Shown here piece after piece: positions 8,487 to 17,472 of a DNA stretch of 64,000 nt (position 1 is its first letter; each line of letters begins with the position of its first letter). The stretch comes from Taishania sp. (lineage in GTDB: Bacteria > Bacteroidota > Bacteroidia > Flavobacteriales_D > Crocinitomicaceae), in contig JASLGM010000045.1 in the NCBI GenBank assembly GCA_030150045.1, positions 37,068-101,067 of the forward strand. Reading direction: 5' to 3'. Position numbers and translations under genes: made by a program. Under the pieces are notes generated by a model, which saw only the letters and a list, made by a program, of their open reading frames with translations, ran no database searches and was not told where the DNA came from.

Positions 8487-9440
8487 ATGGAAAGTAAGAT
8501 AAAATTTATTATCAACAAATCCGAAATTACAGCAGGAACAAGAGGAGCATCCCTTGGACCTGAAGCCGTGAAAGTGGCTGCGAGAAGTCAAGGGAAAACC
8601 CTGTTTGGAGATTACCCAAGCTACGAACTAGAAGACAGCAATGCGCTTTTAGATCAAGCTCCAAATCTTCCTTTCGCAAAATACATTGAAGGAACTATTC
8701 AAGTGTATAAAAACTTAGAAAAAGCCTTGGTACATTGTGCCGAAGAAAATCAATTGCCAATTGTTTTGGCAGGAGATCACGGCTCAGCAGGTGGGACCAT
8801 TGCTGGATTAAAAGCTGCTTATCCTAACAAAAGAATAGGTGTTCTTTGGATCGATGCTCACGGTGACATTCACACACCTTACACCACTCCTTCTGGAAAT
8901 ATTCACGGAATGCCCGTGGCTGCAGCTCTTAATATCGATAATTTGGATTGCCAACGCAACCAACTAGATGAAGTAACTAAGGAACGGTGGGAAGAACTGA
9001 AAGCAATAGGAGGGAAAGGCGCGAAAATGGCTACTGATGATTTAATCTATGTAGCGGTTAGAGATACCGAACCAGAAGAAGATCATGCTATTGAAGCGTT
9101 GAATATTCGCTCCATTAAAGTAGCAGAAATCCGAGAGAAAGGAATAGAAGCAATTTGCAAAGAAGTTGTGGAGAAATTAGCGGCATGCGATTTGATTTAC
9201 ATATCCTTTGACGTAGATTCTATGGATCCGAAGGAAACTAGTTACGGAACAGGAACGCCGGTAGAAAATGGTTTATTCATTGACGAGGCAAAAGCACTGA
9301 TTCAATGCGTAGTGAAGCTACCTAATTTTGGATGTTTTGAAATGGTAGAAATAAATCCGTGTTTGGACGAAAAAAAGAATAAAATGGCAGAGGTAAGTTT
9401 GTCCGTATTGGAAGACGTTATCGAATCCTTAAAAAAATAA
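8487..9440 (+). CDS. rocF: Arginase family protein
   Basis: A 317-residue ureohydrolase. The binuclear manganese ligands are all visible: GDHG (residues 96-99), DAHGDIH (123-129) and SFDVDSMDP (240-248). The AGTRGASLGP start and length favour arginase (arginine to ornithine and urea) over agmatinase or formimidoylglutamase, but substrate is inferred. The next gene, 21 bp downstream, is arginyl-tRNA synthetase; the two are probably one transcript, joining arginine breakdown and arginine charging. No urease or ornithine-handling gene is nearby. Confidence 0.88.
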   Translation: MESKIKFIINKSEITAGTRGASLGPEAVKVAARSQGKTLFGDYPSYELEDSNALLDQAPNLPFAKYIEGTIQVYKNLEKALVHCAEENQLPIVLAGDHGSAGGTIAGLKAAYPNKRIGVLWIDAHGDIHTPYTTPSGNIHGMPVAAALNIDNLDCQRNQLDEVTKERWEELKAIGGKGAKMATDDLIYVAVRDTEPEEDHAIEALNIRSIKVAEIREKGIEAICKEVVEKLAACDLIYISFDVDSMDPKETSYGTGTPVENGLFIDEAKALIQCVVKLPNFGCFEMVEINPCLDEKKNKMAEVSLSVLEDVIESLKK

Positions 9441-9461
9441 TAAGCAGACAATATATAACAA

Positions 9462-11360
9462 ATGGAAAATAAAATAAAACAATTAATCCTAGATCATTCC
9501 GAAAATTTATTCGGACAGGCGATAGACGAATCTCTTATTCAATTCCAAAAAACAAGGAAAGAAGTAGAAGGAGATTTGACTTTAGTTGTGTTCCCATTTG
9601 TGAAAATATTGCGCTGTAGCCCGGTAGAAGCAGGAAACAAATTAGGTGCTTTCTTGGTGGAAAACTGTTCCGATATTTCCAAATTTGAAGTGATAAACGG
9701 GTTTTTAAATCTGTCTATTGCAAATGATTTTTGGAAAGCACAGTTGAAGCACATTACGCAAACGAAAGCTTACGGTTTTGCTCCCGAAAACTCTAAACCT
9801 GCGGTGATGGTGGAATACTCTTCCCCAAATACCAATAAACCTTTGCACCTTGGACACTTAAGAAACAACTTCTTGGGATATTCCGTAGCAGAGATTTTAA
9901 AAGCAAACGGGCACAAAGTCGTGAAAACCCAAATCATTAACGACCGCGGAATTCATATTTGTAAATCCATGTTGGCGTGGGAAAGATTTTCTCCGTTGAA
10001 TGAGCAAGGTGAAAGAGAAACTCCACAAAATACAAACCTTAAAGGCGATAAATTGGTCGGACGTTACTATGTCGCTTTTGACCGTGAAAATAATGCCGAA
10101 GCAAGAGCCATCTTGACGGATTGGGAAAACGGAAATATTTCTGATTACGCTCCGAAAGTAGTGGCGGAATACCAAAAGTTACAAGCTTCAAAAGAAGGAA
10201 AAGACGAAAATGGTGTTGACGCTGTTGATTTTTTAATCAAAGATTTAGCAAAGAACAGCACGTCTTTGATGAGAGATGCAAAAGAAATGTTGGTGAAATG
10301 GGAAGCCAGAGATCCACAAACCTATTTGCTTTGGACAACTATGAACGGTTGGGTGTACCAAGGATTTGAGAAAACATACGCACGAATGGGCGTTGATTTT
10401 GATAAATTATATTACGAATCCGACACCTTCCTTTTGGGGAAAGACATCGTGATGGAAGGACTTAGTAAAGGCGTTTTCTACCAAAAAGAAGATAAATCCA
10501 TTTGGATTGATTTGACCGAAGACGGATTGGACGAGAAATTGGTGCTGAGAAGCGACGGAACTTCTGTTTACATTACGCAAGACATCGGAACGGCTGTTGA
10601 TCGTTTCAAAGATTATCCTGACCTTTCCGGAATCGTATACACCGTGGGGAATGAGCAAGATTATCATTTCAAAGTGCTTTTCCTGATTTTGAAAAAAATG
10701 GGATATGCATGGGCTGAAAACTGCTTCCACCTTTCATACGGAATGGTCGATTTACCACATGGTAAAATGAAATCGCGTGAAGGAACGGTAGTAGATGCAG
10801 ACGACTTGATGGAAGAGGTAATCCGTGATGCGGAGGCAATGACACGTCAGCGTGGGCACTTGGAAGGGATGTCTGAGAATGAGATTCAACAATTGTTTGA
10901 AATGATTGGTTTAGGCGGATTGAAGTACTTCTTATTGAAGGTGGATCCGAAAAAACGCATGAAATTTAATCCCGCAGAATCCATTGAATTAAACGGACAT
11001 ACAGCGCCATTTATTCAATATACGCACGCTCGTATCCAATCGCTTTTGTCTAAATACGAAGGTGAAATTACGCTCTCTACGGACGTGGAATTGAACGATT
11101 TGGAAAAGGAATTGGTGAAAACTTTGACTGAATTTCCAGCGGCGATTCAAGATGCGGCAACTAATTATGCGCCTTCTGTCATTGCAAATTACATCTACGA
11201 ATTGGTGAAACAGTACAACACTTACTACCAATCGGTTTACATTCTTTCCGAAGAGGTGGAGTCGATCAAACAGATGCGTTTGGCGCTTTCTAAGGCTATC
11301 GGAGAGGTGATAAAATCGGCAATGAAGGTGCTTGGAATCAACGTTCCGAATAAAATGTAA
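9462..11360 (+). CDS. argS: Arginyl-tRNA synthetase
   Basis: A class I aminoacyl-tRNA synthetase of 632 residues. The N-terminal additional domain (1-100) is followed by the nucleotide-binding signature SSPNTNKPLHLGH (HIGH motif as HLGH, residues 129-132); the KMSK-like loop appears as GKMKSREGT near 434, and a C-terminal all-helical anticodon-binding domain contains HARIQSLLSKYEG and ends MKVLGINVPNKM, the typical ArgRS terminus. It is complete and charges tRNA-Arg in the cytoplasm. The upstream neighbour is arginase. Confidence 0.97.
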   Translation: MENKIKQLILDHSENLFGQAIDESLIQFQKTRKEVEGDLTLVVFPFVKILRCSPVEAGNKLGAFLVENCSDISKFEVINGFLNLSIANDFWKAQLKHITQTKAYGFAPENSKPAVMVEYSSPNTNKPLHLGHLRNNFLGYSVAEILKANGHKVVKTQIINDRGIHICKSMLAWERFSPLNEQGERETPQNTNLKGDKLVGRYYVAFDRENNAEARAILTDWENGNISDYAPKVVAEYQKLQASKEGKDENGVDAVDFLIKDLAKNSTSLMRDAKEMLVKWEARDPQTYLLWTTMNGWVYQGFEKTYARMGVDFDKLYYESDTFLLGKDIVMEGLSKGVFYQKEDKSIWIDLTEDGLDEKLVLRSDGTSVYITQDIGTAVDRFKDYPDLSGIVYTVGNEQDYHFKVLFLILKKMGYAWAENCFHLSYGMVDLPHGKMKSREGTVVDADDLMEEVIRDAEAMTRQRGHLEGMSENEIQQLFEMIGLGGLKYFLLKVDPKKRMKFNPAESIELNGHTAPFIQYTHARIQSLLSKYEGEITLSTDVELNDLEKELVKTLTEFPAAIQDAATNYAPSVIANYIYELVKQYNTYYQSVYILSEEVESIKQMRLALSKAIGEVIKSAMKVLGINVPNKM

Positions 11361-11441
11361 TTCCAGATTTAGGATCTATTTATTTCCCTTAATATTGAAG
11401 TGTTTCTCCGTTTGGAGGGACATTTTTTTTTATAAAAAAGA

Positions 11442-11569
11442 TTTGGGCGTTTTCCTCCCTCTCCCAAATTCTTTGGGGAGGGAGGAACCGGGCTTTTCGT
11501 TCATAGTCTTTGTTTCTTCCCATTACATTGGGAGAAACAAAGAGCTATCCACTGCAATCCCTAACGCGG
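11442..11569 (-). repeat. F2 interspersed repeat, copy 2
   Basis: Reverse-strand copy: read on the minus strand it starts CGCGTTAGGGATTGCAGTGG and ends GCCCAAATC. Hairpin CTTTGTTTC / GAAACAAAG is identical to copy 1, whereas the second hairpin has a different, longer stem (CCTCCCTCTCCC / GGGGAGGGAGG), showing that pairing is kept while sequence changes. It lies just after the argS stop and, with the next F1 copy, accounts for most of 11361-11896. Confidence 0.8.
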
Positions 11570-11614
11570 GGTTTACGGGATAACAAGGTGTATAGAAAAC
11601 ACTTTTATTCAAAC

Positions 11615-11770
11615 GTGAAACCCACACCCCGGCGAAAGGCGATAGCTGACGGAAGTGGCACACCCACTTGCACGGCGCTGCGCGCGACCTTGGGAGCGAC
11701 GCAGCGCCGTTTTTGGCAAGGTGGTGATGCCACAAAAGGCACTAAAGCCTGTAGACGGATAAGGTGCTAA
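11615..11770 (-). repeat. F1 repeat, divergent GC-rich copy 2
   Basis: Read on the minus strand it keeps GTCTACAGGCTTTAGTGCC at one end, TCAGCTATCGCC near the other, and the CTCCCAAGGTCGC core. The core sits in a perfect 11-bp stem ACGGCGCTGCG / CGCAGCGCCGT (11672-11682, 11700-11710). The stem sequence has nothing in common with other copies, yet pairing is perfect. The usual CAGCC/GGCTG termini are replaced by CACC / GGTG, which can also pair. Confidence 0.65.
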
Positions 11771-11842
11771 ATGAGTAAACAAGCTATCTGTATAAGAAAA
11801 TAGAGAAAAGTTTTGAACCTTACATTTCAGAAAATAGCGCAC

Positions 11843-11875
11843 AAAAAAAACGCCTTGACAAATTGCCAAGGCGTT
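11843..11875 (-). terminator. Terminator of the T9SS adhesin-like gene
   Basis: Stem AACGCCTTG / CAAGGCGTT (11849-11857, 11867-11875) with a 9-nt loop. On the minus strand it is followed by a run of eight T, 21 bases after the stop. Confidence 0.9.
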
Positions 11876-11896
11876 TTCCATATCAATAAGATGAAA

Positions 11897-14533
11897 TTAT
11901 TTCACCATTTTCACTGTGTGTTTTTCACCATTTGCACCTGCAAATTCGATGAAGTAAACACCTTGCGTCCAATCCGCTGTGTTGATGGTTGTCGTGTTAT
12001 TCAATGCTGAAGTAGACACGATTGTTTTTCCTTGAATGTCAATTACGTTATAAGCAACCGCTTTTTCGCTAACGATTGTCAATGAAGTATTGAACGGGTT
12101 AGGGTAAACTTTAGTTGCGTTAGCCAATACATTTGATGTAGAAAGGAAAACTACTTCTAAACATTCAGCTACTACAGGAGCACATCCTTCTCTGATTAGT
12201 TTAACTGTGTAAACACCTTCTTCCGATACGTTGAATACTCTGTTTGTAGAACCAGCACCCATGAAATCAACTATTCCTAGATCTGGAACACATTGTCCCC
12301 AAATGTAAGTAATATCTGGATCAGCTGCTTCAAATGGAGTTAACGTAAGATTTGATTGGTTAAAGATGATTGAATCAGAAAGAGGATCACAAGCTGGAAC
12401 AAGTGAAATACCATCTGAACCACAAGGTAAAATTTGGAAACCTGAATTGAAAGGAGCACTAGTTTTATAGATTGTTCCTATTCCTTCTACGTTAAATGGA
12501 CCTTCTGGAATTGCTGCTCCTGATAAATCTGAAGCTGGTGTAATACGGATTGAGTATGTTTTTGTACCTGCTGTTGCATTGATATTTCCGTTTGTTGGCC
12601 AGTTCGTTATTCCTGAAGGTAGTGTTAAACCTTCGATACGGATCAATTTGTTTACGGTATTGTCGTAATTCATGTCCGTTGTTAAAAGTGTAGGGCTTAA
12701 TGTTGCCTCACCTGTAGAAAGAACGATGATTGTATCTGCTGCAATTTGGATCAAACCGTTGAACTGGTCAATTTTTCCGTAAACTTTGATTTTCTCTCCA
12801 GCAACTGGATTAGCATACCCAACGATGTCTCTATTTTTGAAAACATAGATTCCATTTCCTAATGGGTCTAAGATCGTCATGTTGTATCCTGCACCTGCTT
12901 TAAAGTCCATACAATGTATAACTCCTTCTACAATTGCCAATTGGCCTTTTTTAGAGGATAGGTTGTCTTGGTTTTTTTCTGTTGCTACAGGAATAGTCAT
13001 TACTGTATATCCAGTAACTGTTGCAGAAACTGCTACTTCTACTGTTGTTGCACCTGTTGTAGCAAGTGTAATGTTTCCTGTAAATGTTCCTGTTGACGTT
13101 GCTGCCGGACGAACGTAAACAATTGAATCTACCATAGCTGTTTGGCTACCCAATACGTATGTTAATGTACCTTCGAATGTTACATTGTCTTTTGAAATTT
13201 CAAATTCAGCTGGAGCAGTAACTGTTACATCACTATTTAAAGCATTACCATTGAATGTAAAGTTAGCTACGGTAGGCGTTGTTCCTAATAAGTAAGACCA
13301 AGCTGTAATTGTTGCTACTGAAGAGGCTAATGTTGGTGTAGCATTTGAACAAATTCCTGGATCAGCTACTGTAACATCTAATGTACAATCTGTATCTGTA
13401 GCATCTGTTAATGTAACAAGAACGTCTCCGCTTCCTGCTGCACCGTTTGCGTGTGTCAAAGTAAATTCTGTTGCTGCACCGTAGTTTGCAGATGTAGGTG
13501 TTACTGTATATCCAGTTGGAACAGTAACGTTATAAGTAGTTGCGTGAACAGAAGCTAAAGGATTTAACGTGAATTTGATGTTGTCATCGTTTTCTACGAT
13601 TGGTGTTCCGTTGTTATCACAAGTTATTCCTGATAATTGTGCATTGTTGATGGTACATACTGTCGCCACTGAACAAATTCCTGGATCTGTAACGGTAACG
13701 TCTAACGTACACGTTGCTGTTGTAGCGTCAGTTAATGTAACAATAACGTCTCCATTACCTGCTGCACCGTTTGCGTGTGTCAAAGTAAATTCTGTCGCCG
13801 CACCAAAGTTTGCTGTTGTTGGTGTTACGGTATATCCCACAGGAACGGTAACGTTATATGCTGTTGCGTTGTTTGTTGCTGTTGGGTTTAAAGAAAATTT
13901 GATTTTATCGTCATTTTCTACTGTTGGCGTTCCATTGTCATCACACGTAATCGCCGTTAAACCTGCAAGAGCAAACGAACATGCTGGTGCAGGTTCAACA
14001 TATTCAGTCCATGTGAAATCATCAATCATGGCTCTTTCGTTAGATGTTACTCCATCTTTTTCAAGCTTAATAATAATGTTGTTATTATCTGAGTTGATTT
14101 CTCCAGTATAAACTTTCCATTCATTCGATCCACCTAAAAAAGCATTGTTTATTGGTGTTAAAGGAACAAATGTTGTACCATCAATTGAATAAGATACTTT
14201 GACTTTTGGATTCGGTAGTGCCCAACCACGCACTTTAAAACTAAATGTAGAAACACCATTAGAAGTAATTGTGATATTCACACTTGATTCTTGATTGTGT
14301 CTCAAGCGAATTGCAGAAGTACCAAAATAAGCAGGATAGCCTCCTGTTGGCGCATTATTTTCTTTAAAAATATTAACAGAAGTCATTCTAAATAAACCAT
14401 CATTGTAAGAGTGGTTTCCATACCCTGTTCCTGATGTCGTCCACTTAGAGTTTGTGTCAAAATCAATGGTAGTCGTTACTTGCCCAAACGTGAATAGAGG
14501 AAGAGCAAATAATGCGAGTAATAATTTTTTCAT
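11897..14533 (-). CDS. T9SS-secreted multidomain protein with duplicated Ig-like repeats and OB-fold-like domain
   Basis: An 878-residue protein starting MKKLLLALFALPLFTFGQ (Sec signal peptide); 13 upstream in-frame codons are ignored because they precede the signal. After an N-terminal jelly-roll-like domain come two near-identical modules of about 105 residues (each with ITCDxNGTP, a GYTVTPT loop, FTLTHANGAAG and DPGICS), then an Ig-like module and a region (EGVIHCMDFKAGAGYN...KVYGKIDQFNGLIQI) resembling the DUF5689/OB-fold domains of Bacteroidota secreted nucleases, although no nuclease domain is present. The C terminus (KVYPNPFNTSLTI...KHTVKMVK) is a type A T9SS sorting signal, predicting export and surface attachment or release. 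Function unknown. Confidence 0.88.
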   Translation of the reverse strand: MKKLLLALFALPLFTFGQVTTTIDFDTNSKWTTSGTGYGNHSYNDGLFRMTSVNIFKENNAPTGGYPAYFGTSAIRLRHNQESSVNITITSNGVSTFSFKVRGWALPNPKVKVSYSIDGTTFVPLTPINNAFLGGSNEWKVYTGEINSDNNNIIIKLEKDGVTSNERAMIDDFTWTEYVEPAPACSFALAGLTAITCDDNGTPTVENDDKIKFSLNPTATNNATAYNVTVPVGYTVTPTTANFGAATEFTLTHANGAAGNGDVIVTLTDATTATCTLDVTVTDPGICSVATVCTINNAQLSGITCDNNGTPIVENDDNIKFTLNPLASVHATTYNVTVPTGYTVTPTSANYGAATEFTLTHANGAAGSGDVLVTLTDATDTDCTLDVTVADPGICSNATPTLASSVATITAWSYLLGTTPTVANFTFNGNALNSDVTVTAPAEFEISKDNVTFEGTLTYVLGSQTAMVDSIVYVRPAATSTGTFTGNITLATTGATTVEVAVSATVTGYTVMTIPVATEKNQDNLSSKKGQLAIVEGVIHCMDFKAGAGYNMTILDPLGNGIYVFKNRDIVGYANPVAGEKIKVYGKIDQFNGLIQIAADTIIVLSTGEATLSPTLLTTDMNYDNTVNKLIRIEGLTLPSGITNWPTNGNINATAGTKTYSIRITPASDLSGAAIPEGPFNVEGIGTIYKTSAPFNSGFQILPCGSDGISLVPACDPLSDSIIFNQSNLTLTPFEAADPDITYIWGQCVPDLGIVDFMGAGSTNRVFNVSEEGVYTVKLIREGCAPVVAECLEVVFLSTSNVLANATKVYPNPFNTSLTIVSEKAVAYNVIDIQGKTIVSTSALNNTTTINTADWTQGVYFIEFAGANGEKHTVKMVK

Positions 14534-14561
14534 CTTAAATATTAAATTGATATTTATTTTG

Positions 14562-14569
14562 CAAATGTA
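14562..14569 (-). promoter_or_regulatory. Putative -7 element of the T9SS adhesin-like gene
   Basis: TACATTTG on the minus strand (CAAATGTA on plus) fits TAnnTTTG and lies 28 bp before the ATG; no TTTG at the expected -33 spacing. Confidence 0.35.
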
Positions 14570-14618
14570 CAACCATTTTAATATTTAGATGTTAAGTAAT
14601 TGCAAAGGAATTATCAAC

Positions 14619-14645
14619 AAAAAAGGCACTTTATTCAAGTGCCTT
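14619..14645 (-). terminator. Terminator of the TlpA-like gene
   Basis: Perfect stem AAGGCACTT / AAGTGCCTT (14623-14631, 14637-14645), 5-nt loop, followed on the minus strand by TTTT, 25 bases after the stop. Confidence 0.82.
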
Positions 14646-14670
14646 GTTAATAACTTCAAAAAAGGAAAGT

Positions 14671-16212
14671 TTATTTCATATGTTGGTCGTCTTCGTCTTC
14701 GTGTGGAAACAATTTTGGAGCGTTTGCTTTGTCTTGTAATTTGTCTAAAATGTCCTCTAATTGAGAAACAGAAATGCGTTTAGCTACCATTTTTTTGTCT
14801 TTGTCTAACAAGAAAATTTGAGGAGAAGAATAGATGTCATACGTAATGTGATAATTCAAGGATTCACCATTTGTATATTTAGGAACAACTTCCCATACTT
14901 CTGACTTTGCTTTCTTTAAAAGGGTTTCTGTTACCGCAACGTTTTTAAATTGTGACATTTCATAGCGTTTAATGGCGTCTTTCCATTTTTTATATTCGTC
15001 ACCACTTCCTTTTCCAATAGCGTACACTTGTACGTTTCTGCTTGACAGTTTTTGGTTGTACAATTGAGCCAATTTTGGAGAAATCTTTTTACAGTGTCCG
15101 CATTCTGGATCCCAGAAATAGAGAATGGTGTAGTCCGCATTTAGCTTATACATATCGATGTAATTCAATTTATTCCATGCTACATCTGTAGTGTCTGGTA
15201 AAATTAAGTTCGGTGCTTTGGCTCCGATGACTAAATTCTTTTGTACGTTTATTTTCTCACACAATTCATCTAGTTTTTCTTTGGTCATCCAGTGTGCTAA
15301 AGAATTTCCGTTGGCGTCTTTTGTGCAATAGTATTTATCGGCCATCATGGTGTATACTTTGTCCATTCCCATGATTTGGCTTTTTCCAAAAGTGCTGGTT
15401 ACATATTGTACTGTAAATTCCCATGCTTTGCTTTTTGGATCCATGCGGTCGATCAATTTGTAGGCTTGGTACAAAATAGTATCCCAGTGTTGAATCAACA
15501 TTTTGTTGGAAAAGAAGGTTTCCATGCGTGTTCCAAAAATAGGGGTGTGTACCAATGCGTTGTTAGAGAAATCAAACTTATCAAAATAATGATCTCGGTA
15601 ATGTAAATAACGGAACTGTTGTTTTTGTTCTTCTGTCATGTTTGCAGGTGGCTCCGGAATTTCATTATCCATGGTCAAATTGATCATTTTTCCTACCAAT
15701 AGGTTTTTATGATCTTCTGCAAATTGTTTTTGGTAAACCATTGTTTCGGTATTAACCGCATCCACTTGTTTTTGAACTTCTGCATATTCTTTGCTGTCTT
15801 TTGCTAAGGCATCGCGTTTTTCAATCAATGCGGTTTGCTTTACACGTTGCTCGTTCAGTTTTGCCGAATAGCTTTTTAAAAACTTGTTGTCCTCCGATTT
15901 TAACACTTTCATGTTTTCACCATATTTAGGACCAAACGTTTCGATGCTAACTTCTTCGTTGTTGTACAAGAATTCGAAATATTTCTGACCTGGCATAAGA
16001 AGGGCAAACATTCCAGGAGTGTGTTTAGCACCATTGAATTCTACAACTCCTTTTTTCATTTCTGCTGTGTCGGTGTAGAACAATTTTGTGCCGGTATATT
16101 TAACCAAGAATACGGTAGTATCTTTAGCGTCGGTTACTTTTAGACGCATTTTTTGTGCCCACCCCAATTGCGTGAAGGCAAGTAAAACAATAAGGCTTAC
16201 TATTTTTTTCAT
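14671..16212 (-). CDS. TlpA-like thioredoxin-fold secreted protein (DUF4369/DUF5106-type N terminus)
   Basis: A 513-residue protein with signal peptide MKKIVSLIVLLAFTQLGWAQ, an N-terminal beta domain, a long charged alpha-helical middle (about 110-190) and a C-terminal thioredoxin fold with WDPECGHCKK, giving a CxxC redox pair. Bacteroidota proteins of this build are extracytoplasmic thiol-disulfide oxidoreductases; the substrate is unknown. No cytochrome biogenesis gene is adjacent, although ccsBA lies about 6 kb away. The protein ends in an acidic-His tail (HEDEDDQHMK). Terminator present downstream. Confidence 0.85.
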   Translation of the reverse strand: MKKIVSLIVLLAFTQLGWAQKMRLKVTDAKDTTVFLVKYTGTKLFYTDTAEMKKGVVEFNGAKHTPGMFALLMPGQKYFEFLYNNEEVSIETFGPKYGENMKVLKSEDNKFLKSYSAKLNEQRVKQTALIEKRDALAKDSKEYAEVQKQVDAVNTETMVYQKQFAEDHKNLLVGKMINLTMDNEIPEPPANMTEEQKQQFRYLHYRDHYFDKFDFSNNALVHTPIFGTRMETFFSNKMLIQHWDTILYQAYKLIDRMDPKSKAWEFTVQYVTSTFGKSQIMGMDKVYTMMADKYYCTKDANGNSLAHWMTKEKLDELCEKINVQKNLVIGAKAPNLILPDTTDVAWNKLNYIDMYKLNADYTILYFWDPECGHCKKISPKLAQLYNQKLSSRNVQVYAIGKGSGDEYKKWKDAIKRYEMSQFKNVAVTETLLKKAKSEVWEVVPKYTNGESLNYHITYDIYSSPQIFLLDKDKKMVAKRISVSQLEDILDKLQDKANAPKLFPHEDEDDQHMK

Positions 16213-16294
16213 AGTGTTTATCTATAGTTCATTATAAAGGACGTTTTCTTTCCTTTTGCGGTTACTAAATTAACAATTGTTTAACGTACAATCC

Positions 16295-17470
16295 TTAATA
16301 TTCTTTAAAAATCTGCTTTTTTGCATTCCAATAACTGAGGAATGAAAACAACACAAAGGTTAAGATAATAAGTAAAGGTGCTAATACGGTGTGACTGGTG
16401 TTTAAGACCAAACCTGAGTCACTCAATGTTTGATCGATGAACCATTTTACAAGGGTGAAAAGAGCATAAGCTAAAAGGGTGGTCACGCCGAATAAGCGAA
16501 TGAAATAGCGTTGAAATTGTTTGATAACGGTTGCAGGAGTATAGCCCATTCGCAAAAGTGTACGGATGGCATAAGCATTTCTTGAAATCAGTAATTGTGC
16601 ATATTGCAGCAGCACCAAGCACGAAGACAATACGGCAATGGAAGAAATGGTTAAAATGATACTTAATAAGATATTTACTATACTTTTCAATCGCCCGATA
16701 ATCAATTGCGAATTTTTAGATTCCCAACCGTGTTCGTCCATGAATTTTTCTAATTCACCAAAAGCACCTTCTTTACTGCGAATGGCCAATTGCGTGATTT
16801 CCATTTTCTCTGCTTTTTGATACTGGATATTTCCGTAATCCATAAATTCTTTAGGTACTAAAACAGAACCTATTTCGTTGGTGAAACCCACTACTTTTGA
16901 ATCAAAGTATTCTTTTTTATCTCCTTTTTTCAGCATAAATTGGAAATTGACTTCCATAGCCAATTGTTCTGAAATGGGTGGGATTTTTAATGAAGCCATA
17001 TAGGTATTCATCATCATCAAGAAATCGCGCGGAAGTATAATTGGGACAAAATTGTCTCCTTCTTTCCATTTCCAACGATCAGACTTAACATCTAAAAATT
17101 CAGGATTTATGGTTTGTACAAAAATATCTGTACGGAAGTAAGGCACTTGTTTATCATTTGTCTGAAAGGAAACATCAAAGTTGTTGGACAAAATAGGGTC
17201 CACATCATCAATAAATGATTCCTTCTTTAAATTTTCAATTTCCGAAGCACTGAAATCTGTTTTTCCTAAACCGATGAGAATGCCTGCGTCTACTTTTTTC
17301 TGTGCAATGATGGTGTTAGCTCCTAACATATCGGATTCTTTTCCATAATCATTGACTTTGACCAAATAGTGTACAGATGCAATTAAGAATGTGAATCCTA
17401 GAAGTGCACCAAAAAGCGCAATGTACAGTTGCTTTTTATCTTGTTGTTGGAACAATATTTTACGTAACAT
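16295..17470 (-). CDS. ABC transporter permease, FtsX/MacB-like
   Basis: A 391-residue permease: one N-terminal membrane segment (about 17-37), a periplasmic domain of about 220 residues, and three C-terminal segments (about 265-290, 318-340 and 362-382). This is the four-TM layout of FtsX/LolC/MacB permeases, which move lipoproteins or peptides or transmit force rather than importing nutrients. Its ATG is 2 bp after the ATPase stop codon, so the two form one exporter unit. No MacA-like adaptor is next to it. Substrate unknown. Confidence 0.82.
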   Translation of the reverse strand: MLRKILFQQQDKKQLYIALFGALLGFTFLIASVHYLVKVNDYGKESDMLGANTIIAQKKVDAGILIGLGKTDFSASEIENLKKESFIDDVDPILSNNFDVSFQTNDKQVPYFRTDIFVQTINPEFLDVKSDRWKWKEGDNFVPIILPRDFLMMMNTYMASLKIPPISEQLAMEVNFQFMLKKGDKKEYFDSKVVGFTNEIGSVLVPKEFMDYGNIQYQKAEKMEITQLAIRSKEGAFGELEKFMDEHGWESKNSQLIIGRLKSIVNILLSIILTISSIAVLSSCLVLLQYAQLLISRNAYAIRTLLRMGYTPATVIKQFQRYFIRLFGVTTLLAYALFTLVKWFIDQTLSDSGLVLNTSHTVLAPLLIILTFVLFSFLSYWNAKKQIFKEY

Positions 17471-17472
17471 GG

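Noticed and set aside
11332..11881. Several overlapping open frames after argS, both strands
   Set aside because: They coincide with F2 copy 2 and F1 copy 2, lack ribosome sites and have no protein-like similarity.
13569..14111. 180-codon plus-strand frame inside the T9SS adhesin-like gene
   Set aside because: It mirrors the duplicated Thr/Val-rich modules on the other strand; shadow frame without start context.
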